Below, one piece after another: positions 1 to 11,939 of a stretch of DNA of 64,000 nt (the first letter of the stretch is position 1; every line of letters starts with the position of its first letter). The notes under the pieces are model-generated. The model saw only the letters and a program-made list of their open reading frames with translations. It was not told where the DNA came from and searched no databases. The DNA is from Siphonodentalium dalli. Lineage: Eukaryota > Mollusca > Scaphopoda > Gadilida > Siphonodentaliidae. The position numbers were made by a program, and so were the translations under genes. Location of the stretch: the NCBI GenBank assembly GCA_032622095.1, contig CP136063.1, forward strand, positions 29,888,987 through 29,952,986. Direction: 5' to 3'.

Positions 1-462
1 TGTCTTGTTTGGTTCAGAATTTCATTGGAATTTTTTTTTTCACTTGATATAAATTGTGGGGACAATTTTTGGATTTTTATTTTTTTCCCTCCTGCATCTA
101 CTTTTTTTCTCCCCACATCAGCCCACATGTTCGTAAACCAGACTTAAAATTGGTGTCGCCTAATAGACATTTAAACTTTGAAAATTGTAGGTTTCCGGGT
201 GATAACTTCAGTTTGTGTGATCATATCTGAACCAAATGTGGTATGTAAGTTTATCAGACGATTCAGACCAAAATGCGGGTCAAGTTCGAATATGGGTGTG
301 CTCCGCTCATTTTTGCGAGAGTTTTGGCCCTTTTTCGACTTAGAATTGTGTTAATTTCTGGTTTCCGCATCATAATTTTAGTTTGTGTGATCAAATCTGA
401 ATCAAATTTAGACTGAATTAGATAAAAAATATATCACTTGGGTCTGTTTAAGCTGGAAAATT
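1..462. repeat. Degenerate dispersed mollusc-type repeat, about two units
   Basis: Two related units about 170 bp apart (near 190 and 361) share the phrases 'gtttgtgtgatca' and 'tctgaa(c/t)caaat'. The first also has the 'caagttcgaat' and 'gttttggccc' words that recur at 20.2, 27.6 and 31.5 kb. No coding potential is seen. Confidence 0.55.
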
Positions 463-556
463 CTCAAAATTTGTATAATTTTCTGCTAGTATGCAGATAT
501 AATAGCAGAAAATTGTACAAATTTTGAGTATTTTCTGCTATTATATCTGCATACTA
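463..556. repeat. Nested hairpin (inverted repeat)
   Basis: 'ctcaaaatttgtataatttt' at 463 pairs with its near-perfect reverse complement ending at 528. The loop sequence (about 483-505) is repeated inverted again at 524-556. This is probably a small fold-back element. Confidence 0.75.
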
Positions 557-754
557 GCCTTTTTGCTGAATCGTGAATGCTGGTTATATTGCTGTGTGAA
601 ATTCTAGTACCAGATAACATTAGGTATGTATATAGCATACCACCTGAAATGGCTTGAATATCACATACCAAAGCGGGGTGGGGATGTGTGTGACACCCTC
701 CTTGATCATAGTCTATATTCTACAGGGTATGTTAACTGTTTCGAGTTGGTGCAA

Positions 755-1231
755 TTAAAGGTACTCAACCTGTAAAGAGGGTCCCCATCTCAACAGATTC
801 CAACAACAACAATCCGATCAGAGGGTCCTATATTACTATTTCTTTGGCTTTGGGGGTAAAAAATATTTGATTTGAGTCGAGAAACCCATCAAACAAAGCT
901 CAGAGTTATAAGATATTGATTTTTGAAAATTCTTATGTTCTCGAGATGAGTACCAATAACTGCCGTCAATTTGGGAACATGCTCGAGATTTTACGCCAAA
1001 ATTCTATTCAAACAGACAAGGATGGATAACTGTATAATCAAGTGGTAATAATTGACTACGTACTGGGCCAGAAAGAATTCCCGATAATGAAAAATAATAG
1101 ATTTCTAAAATCGATATCTAACAAATCTGAGCTTTGATGGGTGACTTCCTCGACTCGAATCAAATATTTTTGACCCCCGAAGCCATTGAAATAGTAATTG
1201 AGAGGAGTTTTATCGGGTTGAGTACCTTTAA
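755..1231. mobile_element. TTAA-flanked MITE, family 1, copy a (477 bp)
   Basis: TTAA at both ends (755-758 and 1228-1231) encloses terminal inverted repeats AGGTACTCAA / TTGAGTACCT. A longer inverted body contains 'tactatttctttggctttgg' on the left and its complement on the right. TTAA targets are used by piggyBac and Kolobok elements; no transposase is present, so the superfamily is inferred. Other copies lie at 12139, 17485 and 61730, with a fragment at 42882. Confidence 0.85.
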
Positions 1232-2069
1232 TGTGATTGTTTAATCTCTACCATCTGAAATCTATTTTTAGCATATTTTGCTCTCTGGTCAATTGCTACT
1301 GATATAAAAAAGGATAAAGATGGTGTGTCTCTTTCCCAAATATTCTGTTTACATGTCCATTTGGGGGTTTATGAGTCAAATAATAACAGGCAACATGTCC
1401 TTCTAACACTAAAAAATAATGTGTTCTTATGAACCAGGACATAATATGACTTTCTGGAGCATTACAGCACATTATTACAAATCTATATTTGTAAGCAGTA
1501 AGATAATGACAGGAAACATGTCCTCAGACTAAGAAATAATTTTTTGGTGTGTATTTCACATCACAGCTCATGTGTATACTCACATTAGTTTATGTCATTC
1601 AAAGGGAGAAACCCATTTAGAAAGTTTAAATGAGACAAAACTACCTCACTAGATGTAGTTGCAAGGTACAACATGTACATGTATTCTGGTAAATGACATT
1701 AGAACTAAAATAATGATTTTTGTGTCCACCGGTATGTCATGTACCGGTATACATTGCAATTACATGTAACTTGCCTAACATACCATATACATGTATGAAG
1801 AGGGAATTTGCAAGTGTTTTTTAATCAAAATTTTAACCCAACTCTTGTTGTCAGTAAGTTTTAACCCATGCAGTTTAACGAGTTTATATATGTATATATT
1901 ACATGTGTTTCTATACATGTATTTTATCTTTAGTTAGTTTGTTGTCCTTGAATAAACTTGTATTGCTGCACAATCAGTTTCCTTAATGTTCTATTATACT
2001 AAAACAACTCCATTGATAACAATACCCCTGAATCCCATCAAAATCTACTTCATTACCATCCTCATCATT
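1232..2069. other. No gene seen
   Basis: AT-rich sequence with several ACATGTAC words (1668-1685, 1785-1795, 1909-1920). No long reading frame, splice pattern or further repeat could be supported. Confidence 0.5.
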
Positions 2070-2850
2070 TCACTTTGGTATCCCCACCCAGGTGTACCTT
2101 GGTGTTATTCACCCATGTGTTCCTTGGTGTTTCCTACCCATGTGTACCTTGGTGTTTCCCACCCAGTTGTACCTTGGTGTTTTCTTACCCAGGTGTACCT
2201 TGGTGTTTTCTTACCCAGGTGTACCTTGGTGTTTTCCTGCCCAGGTGTACCTTGGTGTTTCCTTACCTGTGTGTACCTTGGGGTTTTCTAACCCAGGTGC
2301 ATCTCAATGGGAAATCCACCTGGGTAAGAAAACACCAAGGTACACCGGCGTAAGAAAACACCATGGTACACCTGGGTTGGAAACATCAAGGTACACCTGG
2401 GTGGGAAACACCCAGGTAGGACACACCAGGGTACACCTGGGTGATTAACACCAAGGTACACCTGGGTGGGAAACACCCAGGTAGGAAACACCAGGGTACA
2501 CCTGGGTGAATAACATCAAGGTACACCTGGGTGGGGAACACCCAGGTAGGACACACCAGGGTACACCTGTGTGAATAACACCAAGGTACACCTGGGTGGG
2601 AAACACCCAGGTAGGAAACCCCAGGATACACCTGGGTGAATAACACCTAGGTAACCTGGGTGGGAAACACCCAGGTAGGAAACAGCAGGGTACACCTGGG
2701 TGAATAACACCATGGTACACCTGGGTGGGGAAACACCCAGGTAGGAAACACCAGGATACACCTGGGTGGGAAACATCCATGTAGGGTACACCTGGGTGTG
2801 GTCACCTGGGTAATTACACCCAGGTTTATCCATACCAGGGTTTTTATCCA
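2070..2850. repeat. Inverted minisatellite array (CCCAGGTGTACC)
   Basis: Up to about 2300 the strand reads as head-to-tail copies of 'acccaggtgtaccttggtgt'. From about 2310 the same unit runs in reverse complement as 'acaccaaggtacacctgggt', with the spacer 'gggaaacacccaggtagg'. The two arms form an imperfect palindrome with its centre near 2300. Open frames across it on both strands are repeat artefacts with Pro/Cys/Val-Pro-Trp periodicity. Isolated 'acctgggt' words continue to about 2970. Confidence 0.9.
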
Positions 2851-2970
2851 GTTTCAGGTGGGTAAATCATGGTAAAACCCAGGTTTCGCGGAGTCTTGAT
2901 GGTTGATGGATGTCTTGGTAGATAGATTTTTACCTGGGTTTCGGCCCAAAAAACCTGGGTGGATTTACCC

Positions 2971-4467
2971 AGGTACATTTTTATATGGGCTCTTCCACTT
3001 AATTTCTATCTGCTGCCTTACCTCTTTTAACTTTAGCCCAATCCCACCGTGAGTACTTCTCACTCACGTTTGCCGCCATTGATATAGTTAGTTTTCTCAT
3101 ATAAACACAATAGAGCGTTTTTTTTGTTATCGCGGTGCTGTAAATAGTTATAATTGTTGGAAGTCTCCATGTTGGAGCGTTAATGGTATTTCTACTCTTT
3201 TATATATTCATACCCTAGTTCTATATTATATAGTATATACACATTCTAGATTAGGTATCATCTATCTTTCTAGGGTCTAGTTTCCAGACTTCACATGTAG
3301 GTTATTCAACATGATATTCTTCGGATCCATAGACGTTATCTTATATTACATGTCGCAATGTGATTCATCACCATCGATGTATTGTATCGTGCTGTATGTT
3401 ATTTTGAGAGAGAAGAGAACATTGTAATGAAAACAACTTTTCTTATTCTGCACCCCAACCAGCCCACCTGCAACTTTCAAGAGAAAAGTGAAATATATGG
3501 CCTTAAGTCTTATAGTCTATATGTAGACTGCTAGCTGGAAATATAATAGACATAAGGCTATAATAAGCTACGTAAAAGTTAAAGGGCATATGTCGACATT
3601 ACCGACATTCATATGGCATTAGCAGATTGCTGCATCCAGTAGAATGGTACTATTATAGTATCACACTGTGTTCATGAGTGAGCCACTTAAAGGTGCAGCA
3701 CCTACTGCATGCTAAAACTATAGTTTAAACAGTTTATATTTTGGCATATATCTACACGTACATGTACATCCAAGTTATAAATTTTTCTATCCCTATTTAA
3801 AAAAAAAAAAAAAGCTATATGTATAACACCAGCTACATGTACCTATCGCATTAATTTTCAGTTGTCCATGTCATGTAACAAATAAGCATTTTTTAAACAG
3901 GTAGGGCCTACATGGATATATCATTTCATCATTCATTTGTAAGACAGTTTCTCTAACTGGGACCCACTTATAATTCCATGCAAGACTATAAATATTTTAG
4001 CAAATAATTTAATATTAAGAAGTCCATATCCATGGTACCACATTCTGACATTAATTATACAGTACTATAGTAAGTGTTGGCAGTGGGTTAAGAAGGGGCA
4101 ACTTGATGCACTGGAGAATATTTTTATATTCCATATACTCTTGACAAATATTTCAAGAAACTGGATTTGAATTCATAATTTGATGACACTCTGTTGAGAC
4201 ACTTCTGACAGATGGAAGCAGGCGCCGGTAATTTCTCAACAGATGCCCGAACAAAGATGTTAATTTCCGTCGCACGTCTTCTTTCATACATTTAGTTTTG
4301 TTCAACTTAAACATCGTGATTTGTCTGTCAAGCAGTCAAAACACGCGGCCTTTGATTTATTTCGAGGAGTTGAAAAGCCCGGGGGGGGGGGCATTTTGAA
4401 TGGGATTCCCCAGTCTAAAAATAGATGTATCCGTCCGCACAGTTGAAAAAATTACCATCCTTATGGC
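2971..4467. other. No gene seen; one G10 run
   Basis: AT-rich, without a supportable coding frame or repeat. A run of ten G lies at 4381-4390 and an A-rich run at 3800-3813. ACATGTAC-type words occur near 3757-3770. Confidence 0.45.
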
Positions 4468-4740
4468 AGTGCCCAGATAGCAACGCTACGTTGATTCTAC
4501 GTTGGTTTTCCGTTGGTACCGTTGAGTTTACGTTGGTTAGATTTCACTACGTTGAATCAACGTAGAATCAACGTTTATTCCCAACCGTTATTCAACGGTT
4601 AGATTTCTAACGTTTTTCCAACGTTATTTCAACATATGTTTTTCCAACGTAATTCCCACGACGTTACTTAAATGTTGGTTAAACGTTGAAAAACTAACGG
4701 TAATTCAACCAACGGTATACCAACGTTTTGCCAACGAAAT
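4468..4740. repeat. ACGTT-type repeat block with CCCAGATAGCA end
   Basis: It starts with 'cccagatagca' and continues with degenerate 'acgttgattctacgttgg' and 'caacgttatttcaac' units. The far end of the large array at 44.6-46.9 kb finishes with the exact reverse complement (TGCTATCTGGG, about 46857-46867), so this looks like a true element terminus. Confidence 0.8.
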
Positions 4741-5054
4741 GAACATACAGCTGCAATTAAGCTCTAGACCTGATTTGGCTGCATGGTTGAACGTCGGGAT
4801 ATTCACTGGTGAACTGAATAATTTAAGGCCCAGGCTCAACTTAAGTCTTGACTGAATATAGTGTCAATAAAAAGTTAAATGAATAAAGTTGCCATGAAGA
4901 TAAGTATGTAAATTCCCTATCAATACAACTGATCAATATAGATCTTCCCTCAAAATATGGTTCCCCATGTTTGAAGTTCAATGTCCCATGATACTTTGTG
5001 GTGGACTCTGCCAATATCAACAGGTTGTGTCAGGTAATGGTTTTTAAATTTCTT

Positions 5055-5175
5055 ATTTGCGCTTAAACACAAATAATTGCACTTAAGCTCAAATAATTCT
5101 GCTTAAACGTAAATAATTTTGCTGAAGCACAAATAATGGAGCTTAAGGGCAAATAATTGTATTAAGCACAGATAA
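5055..5175. repeat. ~21-bp minisatellite (CTTAAGCACAAATAAT)
   Basis: Five to six degenerate head-to-tail copies of 'gcttaa(g/a)c(a/g)caaataatt'. It is the boundary of the duplicated block that begins at about 5201. Confidence 0.7.
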
Positions 5176-5200
5176 TTATGTTGATTGCTCTCTCTGTCTC

Positions 5201-6297
5201 ACAATTATTGTATATATACATCAGAATTAATACAGAAAGTTCAGGGAAGAGATACTTTTGTATATACACAAATTCTATAGAGTTGTTATATTTATATTAA
5301 ATAACCGAAATAGGGGTTTAGCCAGTGCTAGCTACTACAATTTGTAGCCAATAATAAATCAAAGTTGAATGAACATTGTATTTCGAACATTGAATCAACG
5401 TAATTTTTTCAACGTTGAAACAATGTTATTTGTCCAACGTTGAATCAACGTTATTTTTCAAACGTTGAATCAACGTTATTTTTCCAACGTTGAATCAACG
5501 TTATATTTCCAACGTTTAATCAACGTTATATTTCCTTTTGAAAATGTTGTATGTTCAACATTGCCATCATTCAAATCTCCAAGACGTCCATTTATTGCTT
5601 TAAATATAAAGATTGATGTGATCTAGCAAACAATAAACTATTAGTTTAAAAACACTATAAGTAATTAAGCATTGGAAATTTAATGCACAATTATTGTATA
5701 TATACATCAGAATCAAAACAGAAAGTTCAGGGAAGAGATACTTTTGTATTATACACAAATTCAATAGAGTTGTTATATTTATAATAACCAAAATAGGGAT
5801 TTAGCCAGTGCTAGCTACTACAATTTGTAGCCAATAATAAATCAAAGTTGAAAGAACATTGTATTTCGAACATTGAATCAACGTAATTTTTTCAACATTG
5901 AAACGTTATTTTTCCAACGTTGAATTAACGTTATTTTTCCAACGTTGAATCAACGTTCTTTTTTCAACGTTGAATCAACGTTCTTTTTCCAACGTTGAAT
6001 CAACGTTATATTTCCAACGTTGAATCAACGTTATTTTTCCAACGTTGAATCAACGTTCTTTTTTCAACGTTGAATCAACGTTCTTTTTCCAACGTTGAAT
6101 CAACGTTATATTTCCAATGTTTAATCAACGTTTTTTTCCCAACGTTTGAAAATGTTGTATGTTCAACATTGCCATCATTCAAATCTCCAAGACTTCCATT
6201 TATCCCTTTAAATATAAAGATTGATGTGATCTATCAAACAATTAATAAACTATTAGTTTAAAAACACTATAAGTAAGCATTGGAAATTTAATGCTGG
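5201..6297. repeat. Tandem duplication carrying CAACGTTGAATCAACG arrays
   Basis: Two direct copies (about 5201-5686 and 5687-6297) share a unique left part ('cagaaagttcagggaagaga'), an internal CAACGTTGAATCAACGTT array and a unique right part ('gccatcattcaaatctccaa'). The second copy has a longer array, so the units expanded after the duplication. Short frames across it are not convincing. Confidence 0.85.
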
Positions 6298-7263
6298 AGC
6301 AATATGTGGTGCAAAGTGCCAGCAGAATTGTAACCGGTGGAGCAAAGATGTCGCAAATTTATTTCCTCAATCTTCGATCCACTCTCCAAAAAAATTCAAA
6401 TAGTCATCTTCCTGGGGAGGGGGGATTCAGAAAAAAATTCTAGGATACAACGCAAGTTTTTTGAAGGGCAAATTGGGACCAACCCCAAAGTTTGATGAAA
6501 AATGGTTAATATATAGAAGGATAAGGCATACACAGGGTGTGAAATGTTTTAAATGACCATGCGGAAGAAATGCCAAACTTGCAAGTTTAATGAACAAGAC
6601 AGTCAATGACTGGAGTCGCTCACCAGACTGCAAAGACTGATAAGACTGGGACTCTGGAGACCAAAACAGTCAGCACTTTTCATAATCACTTTAAAAGAAG
6701 TAGATTTAAACAGGATATGTGGCTAGAGAGACTTCAAGTATGTAGCTTGGTGAAAATCCACCTTGAAATTGCCAACTGTACACTACTGATCACCCCCCTC
6801 CTCCAGCTCAACAAGTCCCCTCCCGACCGGGCTCCAGACTCCCAAGTCTTAGGTTGGAATTTCACAACCGACACCTCAAACTTTCTCAATTGTTGGAAAT
6901 TTCCAATCTCACAAGCGCCTTTTTCTAAAACCATTTAAACATGTTTGAAGCCCAATTATCCATGGACCCAAAACACAATACATGTATGTCAGACCAATCA
7001 GTCAGGTGGTTCCAAGGTAGATGTTTTAATGAATTTGGTATTTATATATATATTCCTTTATTTCCTCCAGTACCGGAGAGCAAGTAACACATGCAAATAC
7101 ATTACAAATCACAATACATATATGGTTGCATAGGTATAATATAAAAGTTATACGATACGATAGATATAAATATAAGAATTAAGGACGACACACAGTATTT
7201 TGGGATCCAATTAAGACCCAGACTATAAGGTGCTTCAAAGTATGCATATATGTGTATAATAAA
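6298..7263. other. No gene seen
   Basis: There is a 110-codon frame at 6606-6938 but no domain, splice context or codon signal to support it. TA-rich runs sit at 7036-7050 and 7275-7290. Confidence 0.4.
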
Positions 7264-10031
7264 AGAAGAAAAAAAATATATATATATAAAAGCTAACAGG
7301 GAGATTCATGTATACTGGGCACATGGTCATTTGCGTGCGCGTGAACTATATGGTATGTGCGATGGGTGTGTCATTCCCAACACAGGTGTGTCCCCATAAC
7401 AGTAAGCCGTTTTATGGACGTGATCGCATGGGTAGTCACGTCGTCTGGCGACGTTATTGCTATATAAAACGTTTGGTGTAGTATTATTCCACAAGCTATA
7501 TACAATTTTGACATTCGCTATCCGGATTAAGTTGGAGACTGAAATTTTGCCAGACTTCTGCATTTGAACATGTAGACATATCGTTACTCTACCATTTCCA
7601 TGTATGTTGTCCATAATAGGAACGCCCTTTTGATTAGGAAAGTGATAAATTCAATATCAGATTCTACGTGGCGACTGACGGCATCGGGCATGCATGCTAG
7701 AAAAACCAACAACTGTTTGTCACTAGACAAGTCATCGACAGCAAAGAAGCAGTCTATTCCGAAGTAACTAAGGATGCAATACCACGTGTCATTCCTTATT
7801 ACGGTCAGGTTGTTATTTGTACAGTTAAGTATGACATGTTCGACTGTGGTATTGAAAGTTGTGTTGCACAATGGACACATTCCCGAATCCCATATCAGAG
7901 ATTGCGTTATGAGATTTGCGATTGTGGCACACTCGTGCTTCAGTTTCGGGAAAGAACGACATATATGCCAAAGTGGCGAGACTTTGAGTGTTGAATAACA
8001 TGCCGCAAATGGCATGAGCTGTATGTCATGTTCCATTCTGAATCTCCAGTCACGTTCCTGTGTGATTTTGACATTTGCTTTTACTAGACTTTTCCATGTC
8101 TCCTTTGTCGGGAACGTGCCCTCTTGTGCATATACACGACAATAATCCTGTAAGTCATATTTGGTTAGAACATGAGAAATATGGTATATAAATGATGACT
8201 CGTCAAGATTCGACCCAAGTGCAAAGTGGTCATTTAACCTGGACCGGAATATATGTTTCGAGTATTTGTCCTCGCGGGTGTTGCAAAGGTTGCCAAAGAA
8301 GGTGAGTTGGCGTTTTTCAATTATAGAGATAATTGTGCCTGTTCCGATGAGACCTAATACCACGTCTGTTCTGGCACGGGCCGGGAGGCCTTGAATTTGC
8401 TTCAGACAAAATCGATGGGTCCTTTCTAGTTTGAGTGCATTGGCCGTAGATAATGAACACATGAGTTCTGATCCATATAGACTAGTTGGCAATACTACTG
8501 ACTCATATATAGTTTTCGAGCTACGAGGGGTTATGCCTCCAGAATACATCCCCGCGTTGCTCAACATGAGGTACACTGAGCGGATTTTGTGACTGATGTG
8601 ATCAGTGAAGTCGGTTATGTGATTATTTCTATGAAGAGGGATGCCTAGGTGTGTAATACTATCTGCCTCTAATACTGTTTTGTTATCTAGGTAACATTGT
8701 TTACGCGTCCTATGATTAAATGAGGATGCCGATTCATTAAATATGACCACTTTACACTTATCAGGGTTGTATATGAACCTCCACATGTTTGAGAATTTTG
8801 TGCATATATTACACAATGCCTGTAGTCCTGGTCCGGTCAACGACAATAATGTCATATCGTCGGCCTGGGTAGGACAAGCGCAACTAATGGAGTTCAGACA
8901 CATTCCATACTGAGATGTTTCCAATTCGTACAATAGATCATCGACGAAGATCATATAAAATAGAGGAGAGAGAATCCCTCCCTGTCGCGTGCCTTGTTGC
9001 ATATCAATGACCCTGGATAAGTGATTATTGTAGCGGACCTTACACTTAATATCTGATAAGAGAGATTTAAATAAGTGCCATATTTTACCACGAAATCCCC
9101 GATTGTATAGTTTTACTAGAAGTCCGTTAATCCATACCGTGTCGAAGGCTTTATGGGTGTCTAGAAAACATGAAAAGAGAGGACTGTGGTTTTCTAATGT
9201 AAATGAGATGCTTTCGTGAATAACGAATGATGAATTCATGCAACTGACTCCTTTCTGGAAGCCGTTTTGAAGAGGGTGTACCTTTATGAGATCTGGTGCA
9301 AGAGTTTCCATTCGGAGAAGCATCACTTTCTCCAATAGTTTATACATGACAGGTAGTAAAGTTATCGTACGGTAGCTATCAAATTTTGTTTTGACTTTGT
9401 TACCTCCCTTGTGGAGAGGGATCATGATTCCCCGTTTTGCTTGCTCTGGGATGTGACTGAACTCCAGCATTTTCGACAGAGTGTCTGCGACGGTATAACT
9501 CAGCACATCTCCCCCATAAATTATATGTTCGTAAGAGAGGTGGTCCATACCTGGAGCCTTACCTCGTTTAACAGTGTTGAGGACGCTTTGCAATTCATCA
9601 GTGGTAACGTTATACGTTAACAGATCATTGAGTTCAGATGTACCATCACAATTTTGTATCTCCCTAATTTGGTCATTCACGAACTTAAAATGTTCTTTGT
9701 CAAACATATCGCGCTCAAGTGGGGAGTATAGAATTTCAATATAATTTGCCCATGCGTCTATCACCTGTGATGGTTCTCTCAGTGTTGATCCGTTTACTTC
9801 AAACAAGTTGTTGGAGGAAGCCCCACTTCCGGTACGCCGTTTGTTGAATTCGCGGTAGAATTTATTTATATCGATTTCCGCTAACTTATCTAGGCGTTGA
9901 TCTACTTCACTGAGGTATTTCTCGTTGGATTGTCTCAACTTACACCGAAATATGCGCTTCGAATTTTTGTATGCTTTGTATATAGAATTATCACATTCAC
10001 GGGGTCTATGTGCCTCGATCCATTCGCGTCT
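7264..10031 (-). mobile_element. 5'-truncated non-LTR (LINE) retrotransposon
   Basis: The reverse-transcriptase reading frame, on the minus strand, enters at 10031 directly out of a generic dispersed repeat. Its endonuclease domain and 5' UTR are absent, as expected for incomplete target-primed reverse transcription. Sequence below 7584 would be the 3' UTR. The 3' end is not resolved; it may lie at the TA-rich run near 7264-7290 or further left. There is no clear poly(A) and no target duplication was found. Clade not assigned. Confidence 0.65.
7584..10031 (-). CDS. Non-LTR reverse transcriptase, ORF2 fragment
   Basis: An uninterrupted frame of about 815 codons, reading 10031 to 7584 and ending TAA. 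A TTG at 9936-9938 is only one in-frame codon: the true start is missing because the copy is 5' truncated, and the frame is open upstream through a W-I-E-A-H-R-P-R-E linker. Counting from that TTG, reverse-transcriptase landmarks are MIPLHKGG (172-179), FLDTHKAFD (258-266), QGTRQGGILSP (315-325) and the catalytic block QADD (358-361), the equivalent of the usual F/YADD. A CPLC-x10-H-x4-C zinc-binding cluster lies at about 688-706, as in many LINE C-termini. The product would copy LINE RNA by target-primed reverse transcription in the nucleus, but without endonuclease this copy cannot be autonomous. The absence of stops suggests a recent insertion. Recognition of the reverse transcriptase is secure; the clade is not. 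Confidence 0.93.
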   Translation of the reverse strand, partial: RREWIEAHRPRECDNSIYKAYKNSKRIFRCKLRQSNEKYLSEVDQRLDKLAEIDINKFYREFNKRRTGSGASSNNLFEVNGSTLREPSQVIDAWANYIEILYSPLERDMFDKEHFKFVNDQIREIQNCDGTSELNDLLTYNVTTDELQSVLNTVKRGKAPGMDHLSYEHIIYGGDVLSYTVADTLSKMLEFSHIPEQAKRGIMIPLHKGGNKVKTKFDSYRTITLLPVMYKLLEKVMLLRMETLAPDLIKVHPLQNGFQKGVSCMNSSFVIHESISFTLENHSPLFSCFLDTHKAFDTVWINGLLVKLYNRGFRGKIWHLFKSLLSDIKCKVRYNNHLSRVIDMQQGTRQGGILSPLFYMIFVDDLLYELETSQYGMCLNSISCACPTQADDMTLLSLTGPGLQALCNICTKFSNMWRFIYNPDKCKVVIFNESASSFNHRTRKQCYLDNKTVLEADSITHLGIPLHRNNHITDFTDHISHKIRSVYLMLSNAGMYSGGITPRSSKTIYESVVLPTSLYGSELMCSLSTANALKLERTHRFCLKQIQGLPARARTDVVLGLIGTGTIISIIEKRQLTFFGNLCNTREDKYSKHIFRSRLNDHFALGSNLDESSFIYHISHVLTKYDLQDYCRVYAQEGTFPTKETWKSLVKANVKITQERDWRFRMEHDIQLMPFAACYSTLKVSPLWHICRSFPKLKHECATIANLITQSLIWDSGMCPLCNTTFNTTVEHVILNCTNNNLTVIRNDTWYCILSYFGIDCFFAVDDLSSDKQLLVFLACMPDAVSRHVESDIEFITFLIKRAFLLWTTYMEMVE

Positions 10032-10035
10032 TTAA

Positions 10036-10740
10036 CAAATCTGAATCTCAGTCACTAAAGGATCCTCCCGATTCCTCCATACTATACGTAAGCTAAATAG
10101 TCCAAACTCTCTTGAGAAGACATTTTAAGAATTACTATAGAGACATATAGTTATGTCCCTGGTCCCACCCTATTTAACCTGGTGACCCCATCTGAATAAA
10201 TTTGAATCCCAGACACCAAAGAATCCTTCATACATATAATAAATATCAGTCAAATAGACCTGATGGTCCTTGTGAAGGGAGCATATTAAGAGGGAAACTG
10301 TCATTCGCTTGGCCCCTATTTGACCAGGTGACCCCATTAAAAAAAATCTGAATTGCAGTCAAGGAAGAACATTCCATTCTATATAAGCCAACTAGTTTTT
10401 GCAAACATATTTTAAGAATTACTATGTAGTGAAATAGTTAAGTCTCTTGCTCTGCCCTTATTTGACTTTGTGATCCCATTTTCACAAATCTGATACGGAT
10501 AAGAATTAAGTTCCCCAGTTGAAGTTGGTGATATTCACCCATTGGGCACCTCATTTATGAAAATATTGAACAAATCTGAATGAGAGTCACCAAGGGAACA
10601 TCCACACCAAATATGAACCAATTCGGTTTCAGAGGAGAAGATGTTTAAAAAAAAAGTTGACAGACGGACGCACGGACGGACGACGGACGAGGAGTGATGA
10701 CTATAGCTCCACCGGAGACTTCGTCTCAGGTGAGCTAATA
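10036..10740. repeat. Dispersed repeat with GACGGACG run and CTCAGGTGAGCTAA end
   Basis: Three or four degenerate units of about 140-180 bp share 'aaatctgaat(c/t)' and 'tttgacc(a/t)ggtgacccca'. They end in a 'gacggacgcacggacggacg' run (10662-10690) and the hairpin 'ggagacttcgtctcaggtga'. I associate this ending with interspersed repeats common in molluscs. Confidence 0.75.
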
Positions 10741-10914
10741 ACTCCATAAAATTACTCATAGGGGCTCAGATACATGTTTCAGTTTCAGTGGCAAGACGTA
10801 TGGGAGGCCAAATTCACATTTAATGAAAGTGTCAATGACACTGTAGCTTAACTTAGGTAGGGGAATAATGTAATGGTTGACAGTAAATGGAGGAATAGGA
10901 AAGGTGCTAATTGA

Positions 10915-11495
10915 AATGTCTAACCTGTGCCAAAGGATTTAGTCATGCAAAGAGTAAAATCCAAGATTGCTGCTGGTGGCCATGTTTTTTTTGGCCGAAC
11001 GACCCCAAAATGACTCGTACCCATCTACATGTCATTGTTAACATCCCTGACAAATTTCATGAAGTTCCAACCAAAGCTACGACCTGTAGCCCGCGCCAAA
11101 GGATTTAGTCATGCAAAAAGTTAAATCCAAGATGGCTGCTGGCGGCCATGTTTTTTGGCCGTACGACCCCAAAATCACTCGTTCCCATCTACAATATTAA
11201 CATCCATGATAAATTTCATGATGACCAGACGAACAGTACGACCTGTAGCCCGCGCCAATGGATTGAATTTTGAAATCCAAGATGGCAGCCAGCGGCCATG
11301 TTTTTTGGCCGAATGACCCCAAAGTGACTCGTCAATGTCAACATCCATGACAAATTTCATAAAGATCAGACCAAAGGTACGACCTGTAGCCTGCGCCAAA
11401 GGAAATTGTTGACAGACACACGCACGCACACACAAACGATGGATGCCCACCCATGACAATAGCTCAAACTTACAAAGTAAGTTGAGCTAATAATG
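10915..11495. repeat. Tandem ~140-160-bp repeat (AAGATGGC/GCGGCCATG)
   Basis: Units begin near 10922, 11081, 11241 and 11381 with 'gacctgtagcccgcgccaaa'. They contain 'atccaagatggctgctggcg' and 'catgttttttggccg', and end in a CACACGCACGCACACAC run and 'aagttgagctaa'. The architecture parallels the repeat just upstream. Confidence 0.8.
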
Positions 11496-11694
11496 AATTG
11501 TGCTGAAACATATTGCATGTCCTTAAGCACAAACAGGGCATTTAAACTTCAGCACAATGAATTTATGACAGGGAAAAACACTATTTTCATATTATCAGCA
11601 TCCCTGTCCCAAACGTTGGTGTCTCATTTCTGGAGCTTTAGTGTCTCAGTCCTCAAGCTCAAGTATTTTTTTTATTAAATCAGCATCTCTTGCA

Positions 11695-11915
11695 CAGATC
11701 TATTGTATTTCCAGCCCTGGAAATTAGCCTAGGCAATAGGCAATGCCTAGGTAAAAGCAGAGGCAAAATCGGTTTGCCTAGGCAATTATATTTCCTAAGT
11801 AAAACAAGTTCATTTGGGTTACTAAAATTGATTATAGGTAAAATCTGTTTTTTCCTAGGCCGATTTCTTTCATATTGCCTAGGCAAATTTTCCTTACTTC
11901 TCAGGGCTGCATTTC
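11695..11915. repeat. Cluster of GCCTAGGC palindromes
   Basis: At least five partial or complete 'ttgcctaggcaa'-type palindromes occur in about 200 bp (for example 11727, 11745, 11777, 11878). No gene is supported. It may be the end of a fold-back element. Confidence 0.5.
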
Positions 11916-11939
11916 CATGGTCATGTAGCTTGAATGGGG

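Noticed and set aside
1986-2833. Several overlapping 90-118-codon frames on both strands
   Set aside because: All are translations of the CCCAGGTGTACC minisatellite in different frames.
6606-6938. 110-codon frame
   Set aside because: No domain, low-complexity flanks and no splice or regulatory support.
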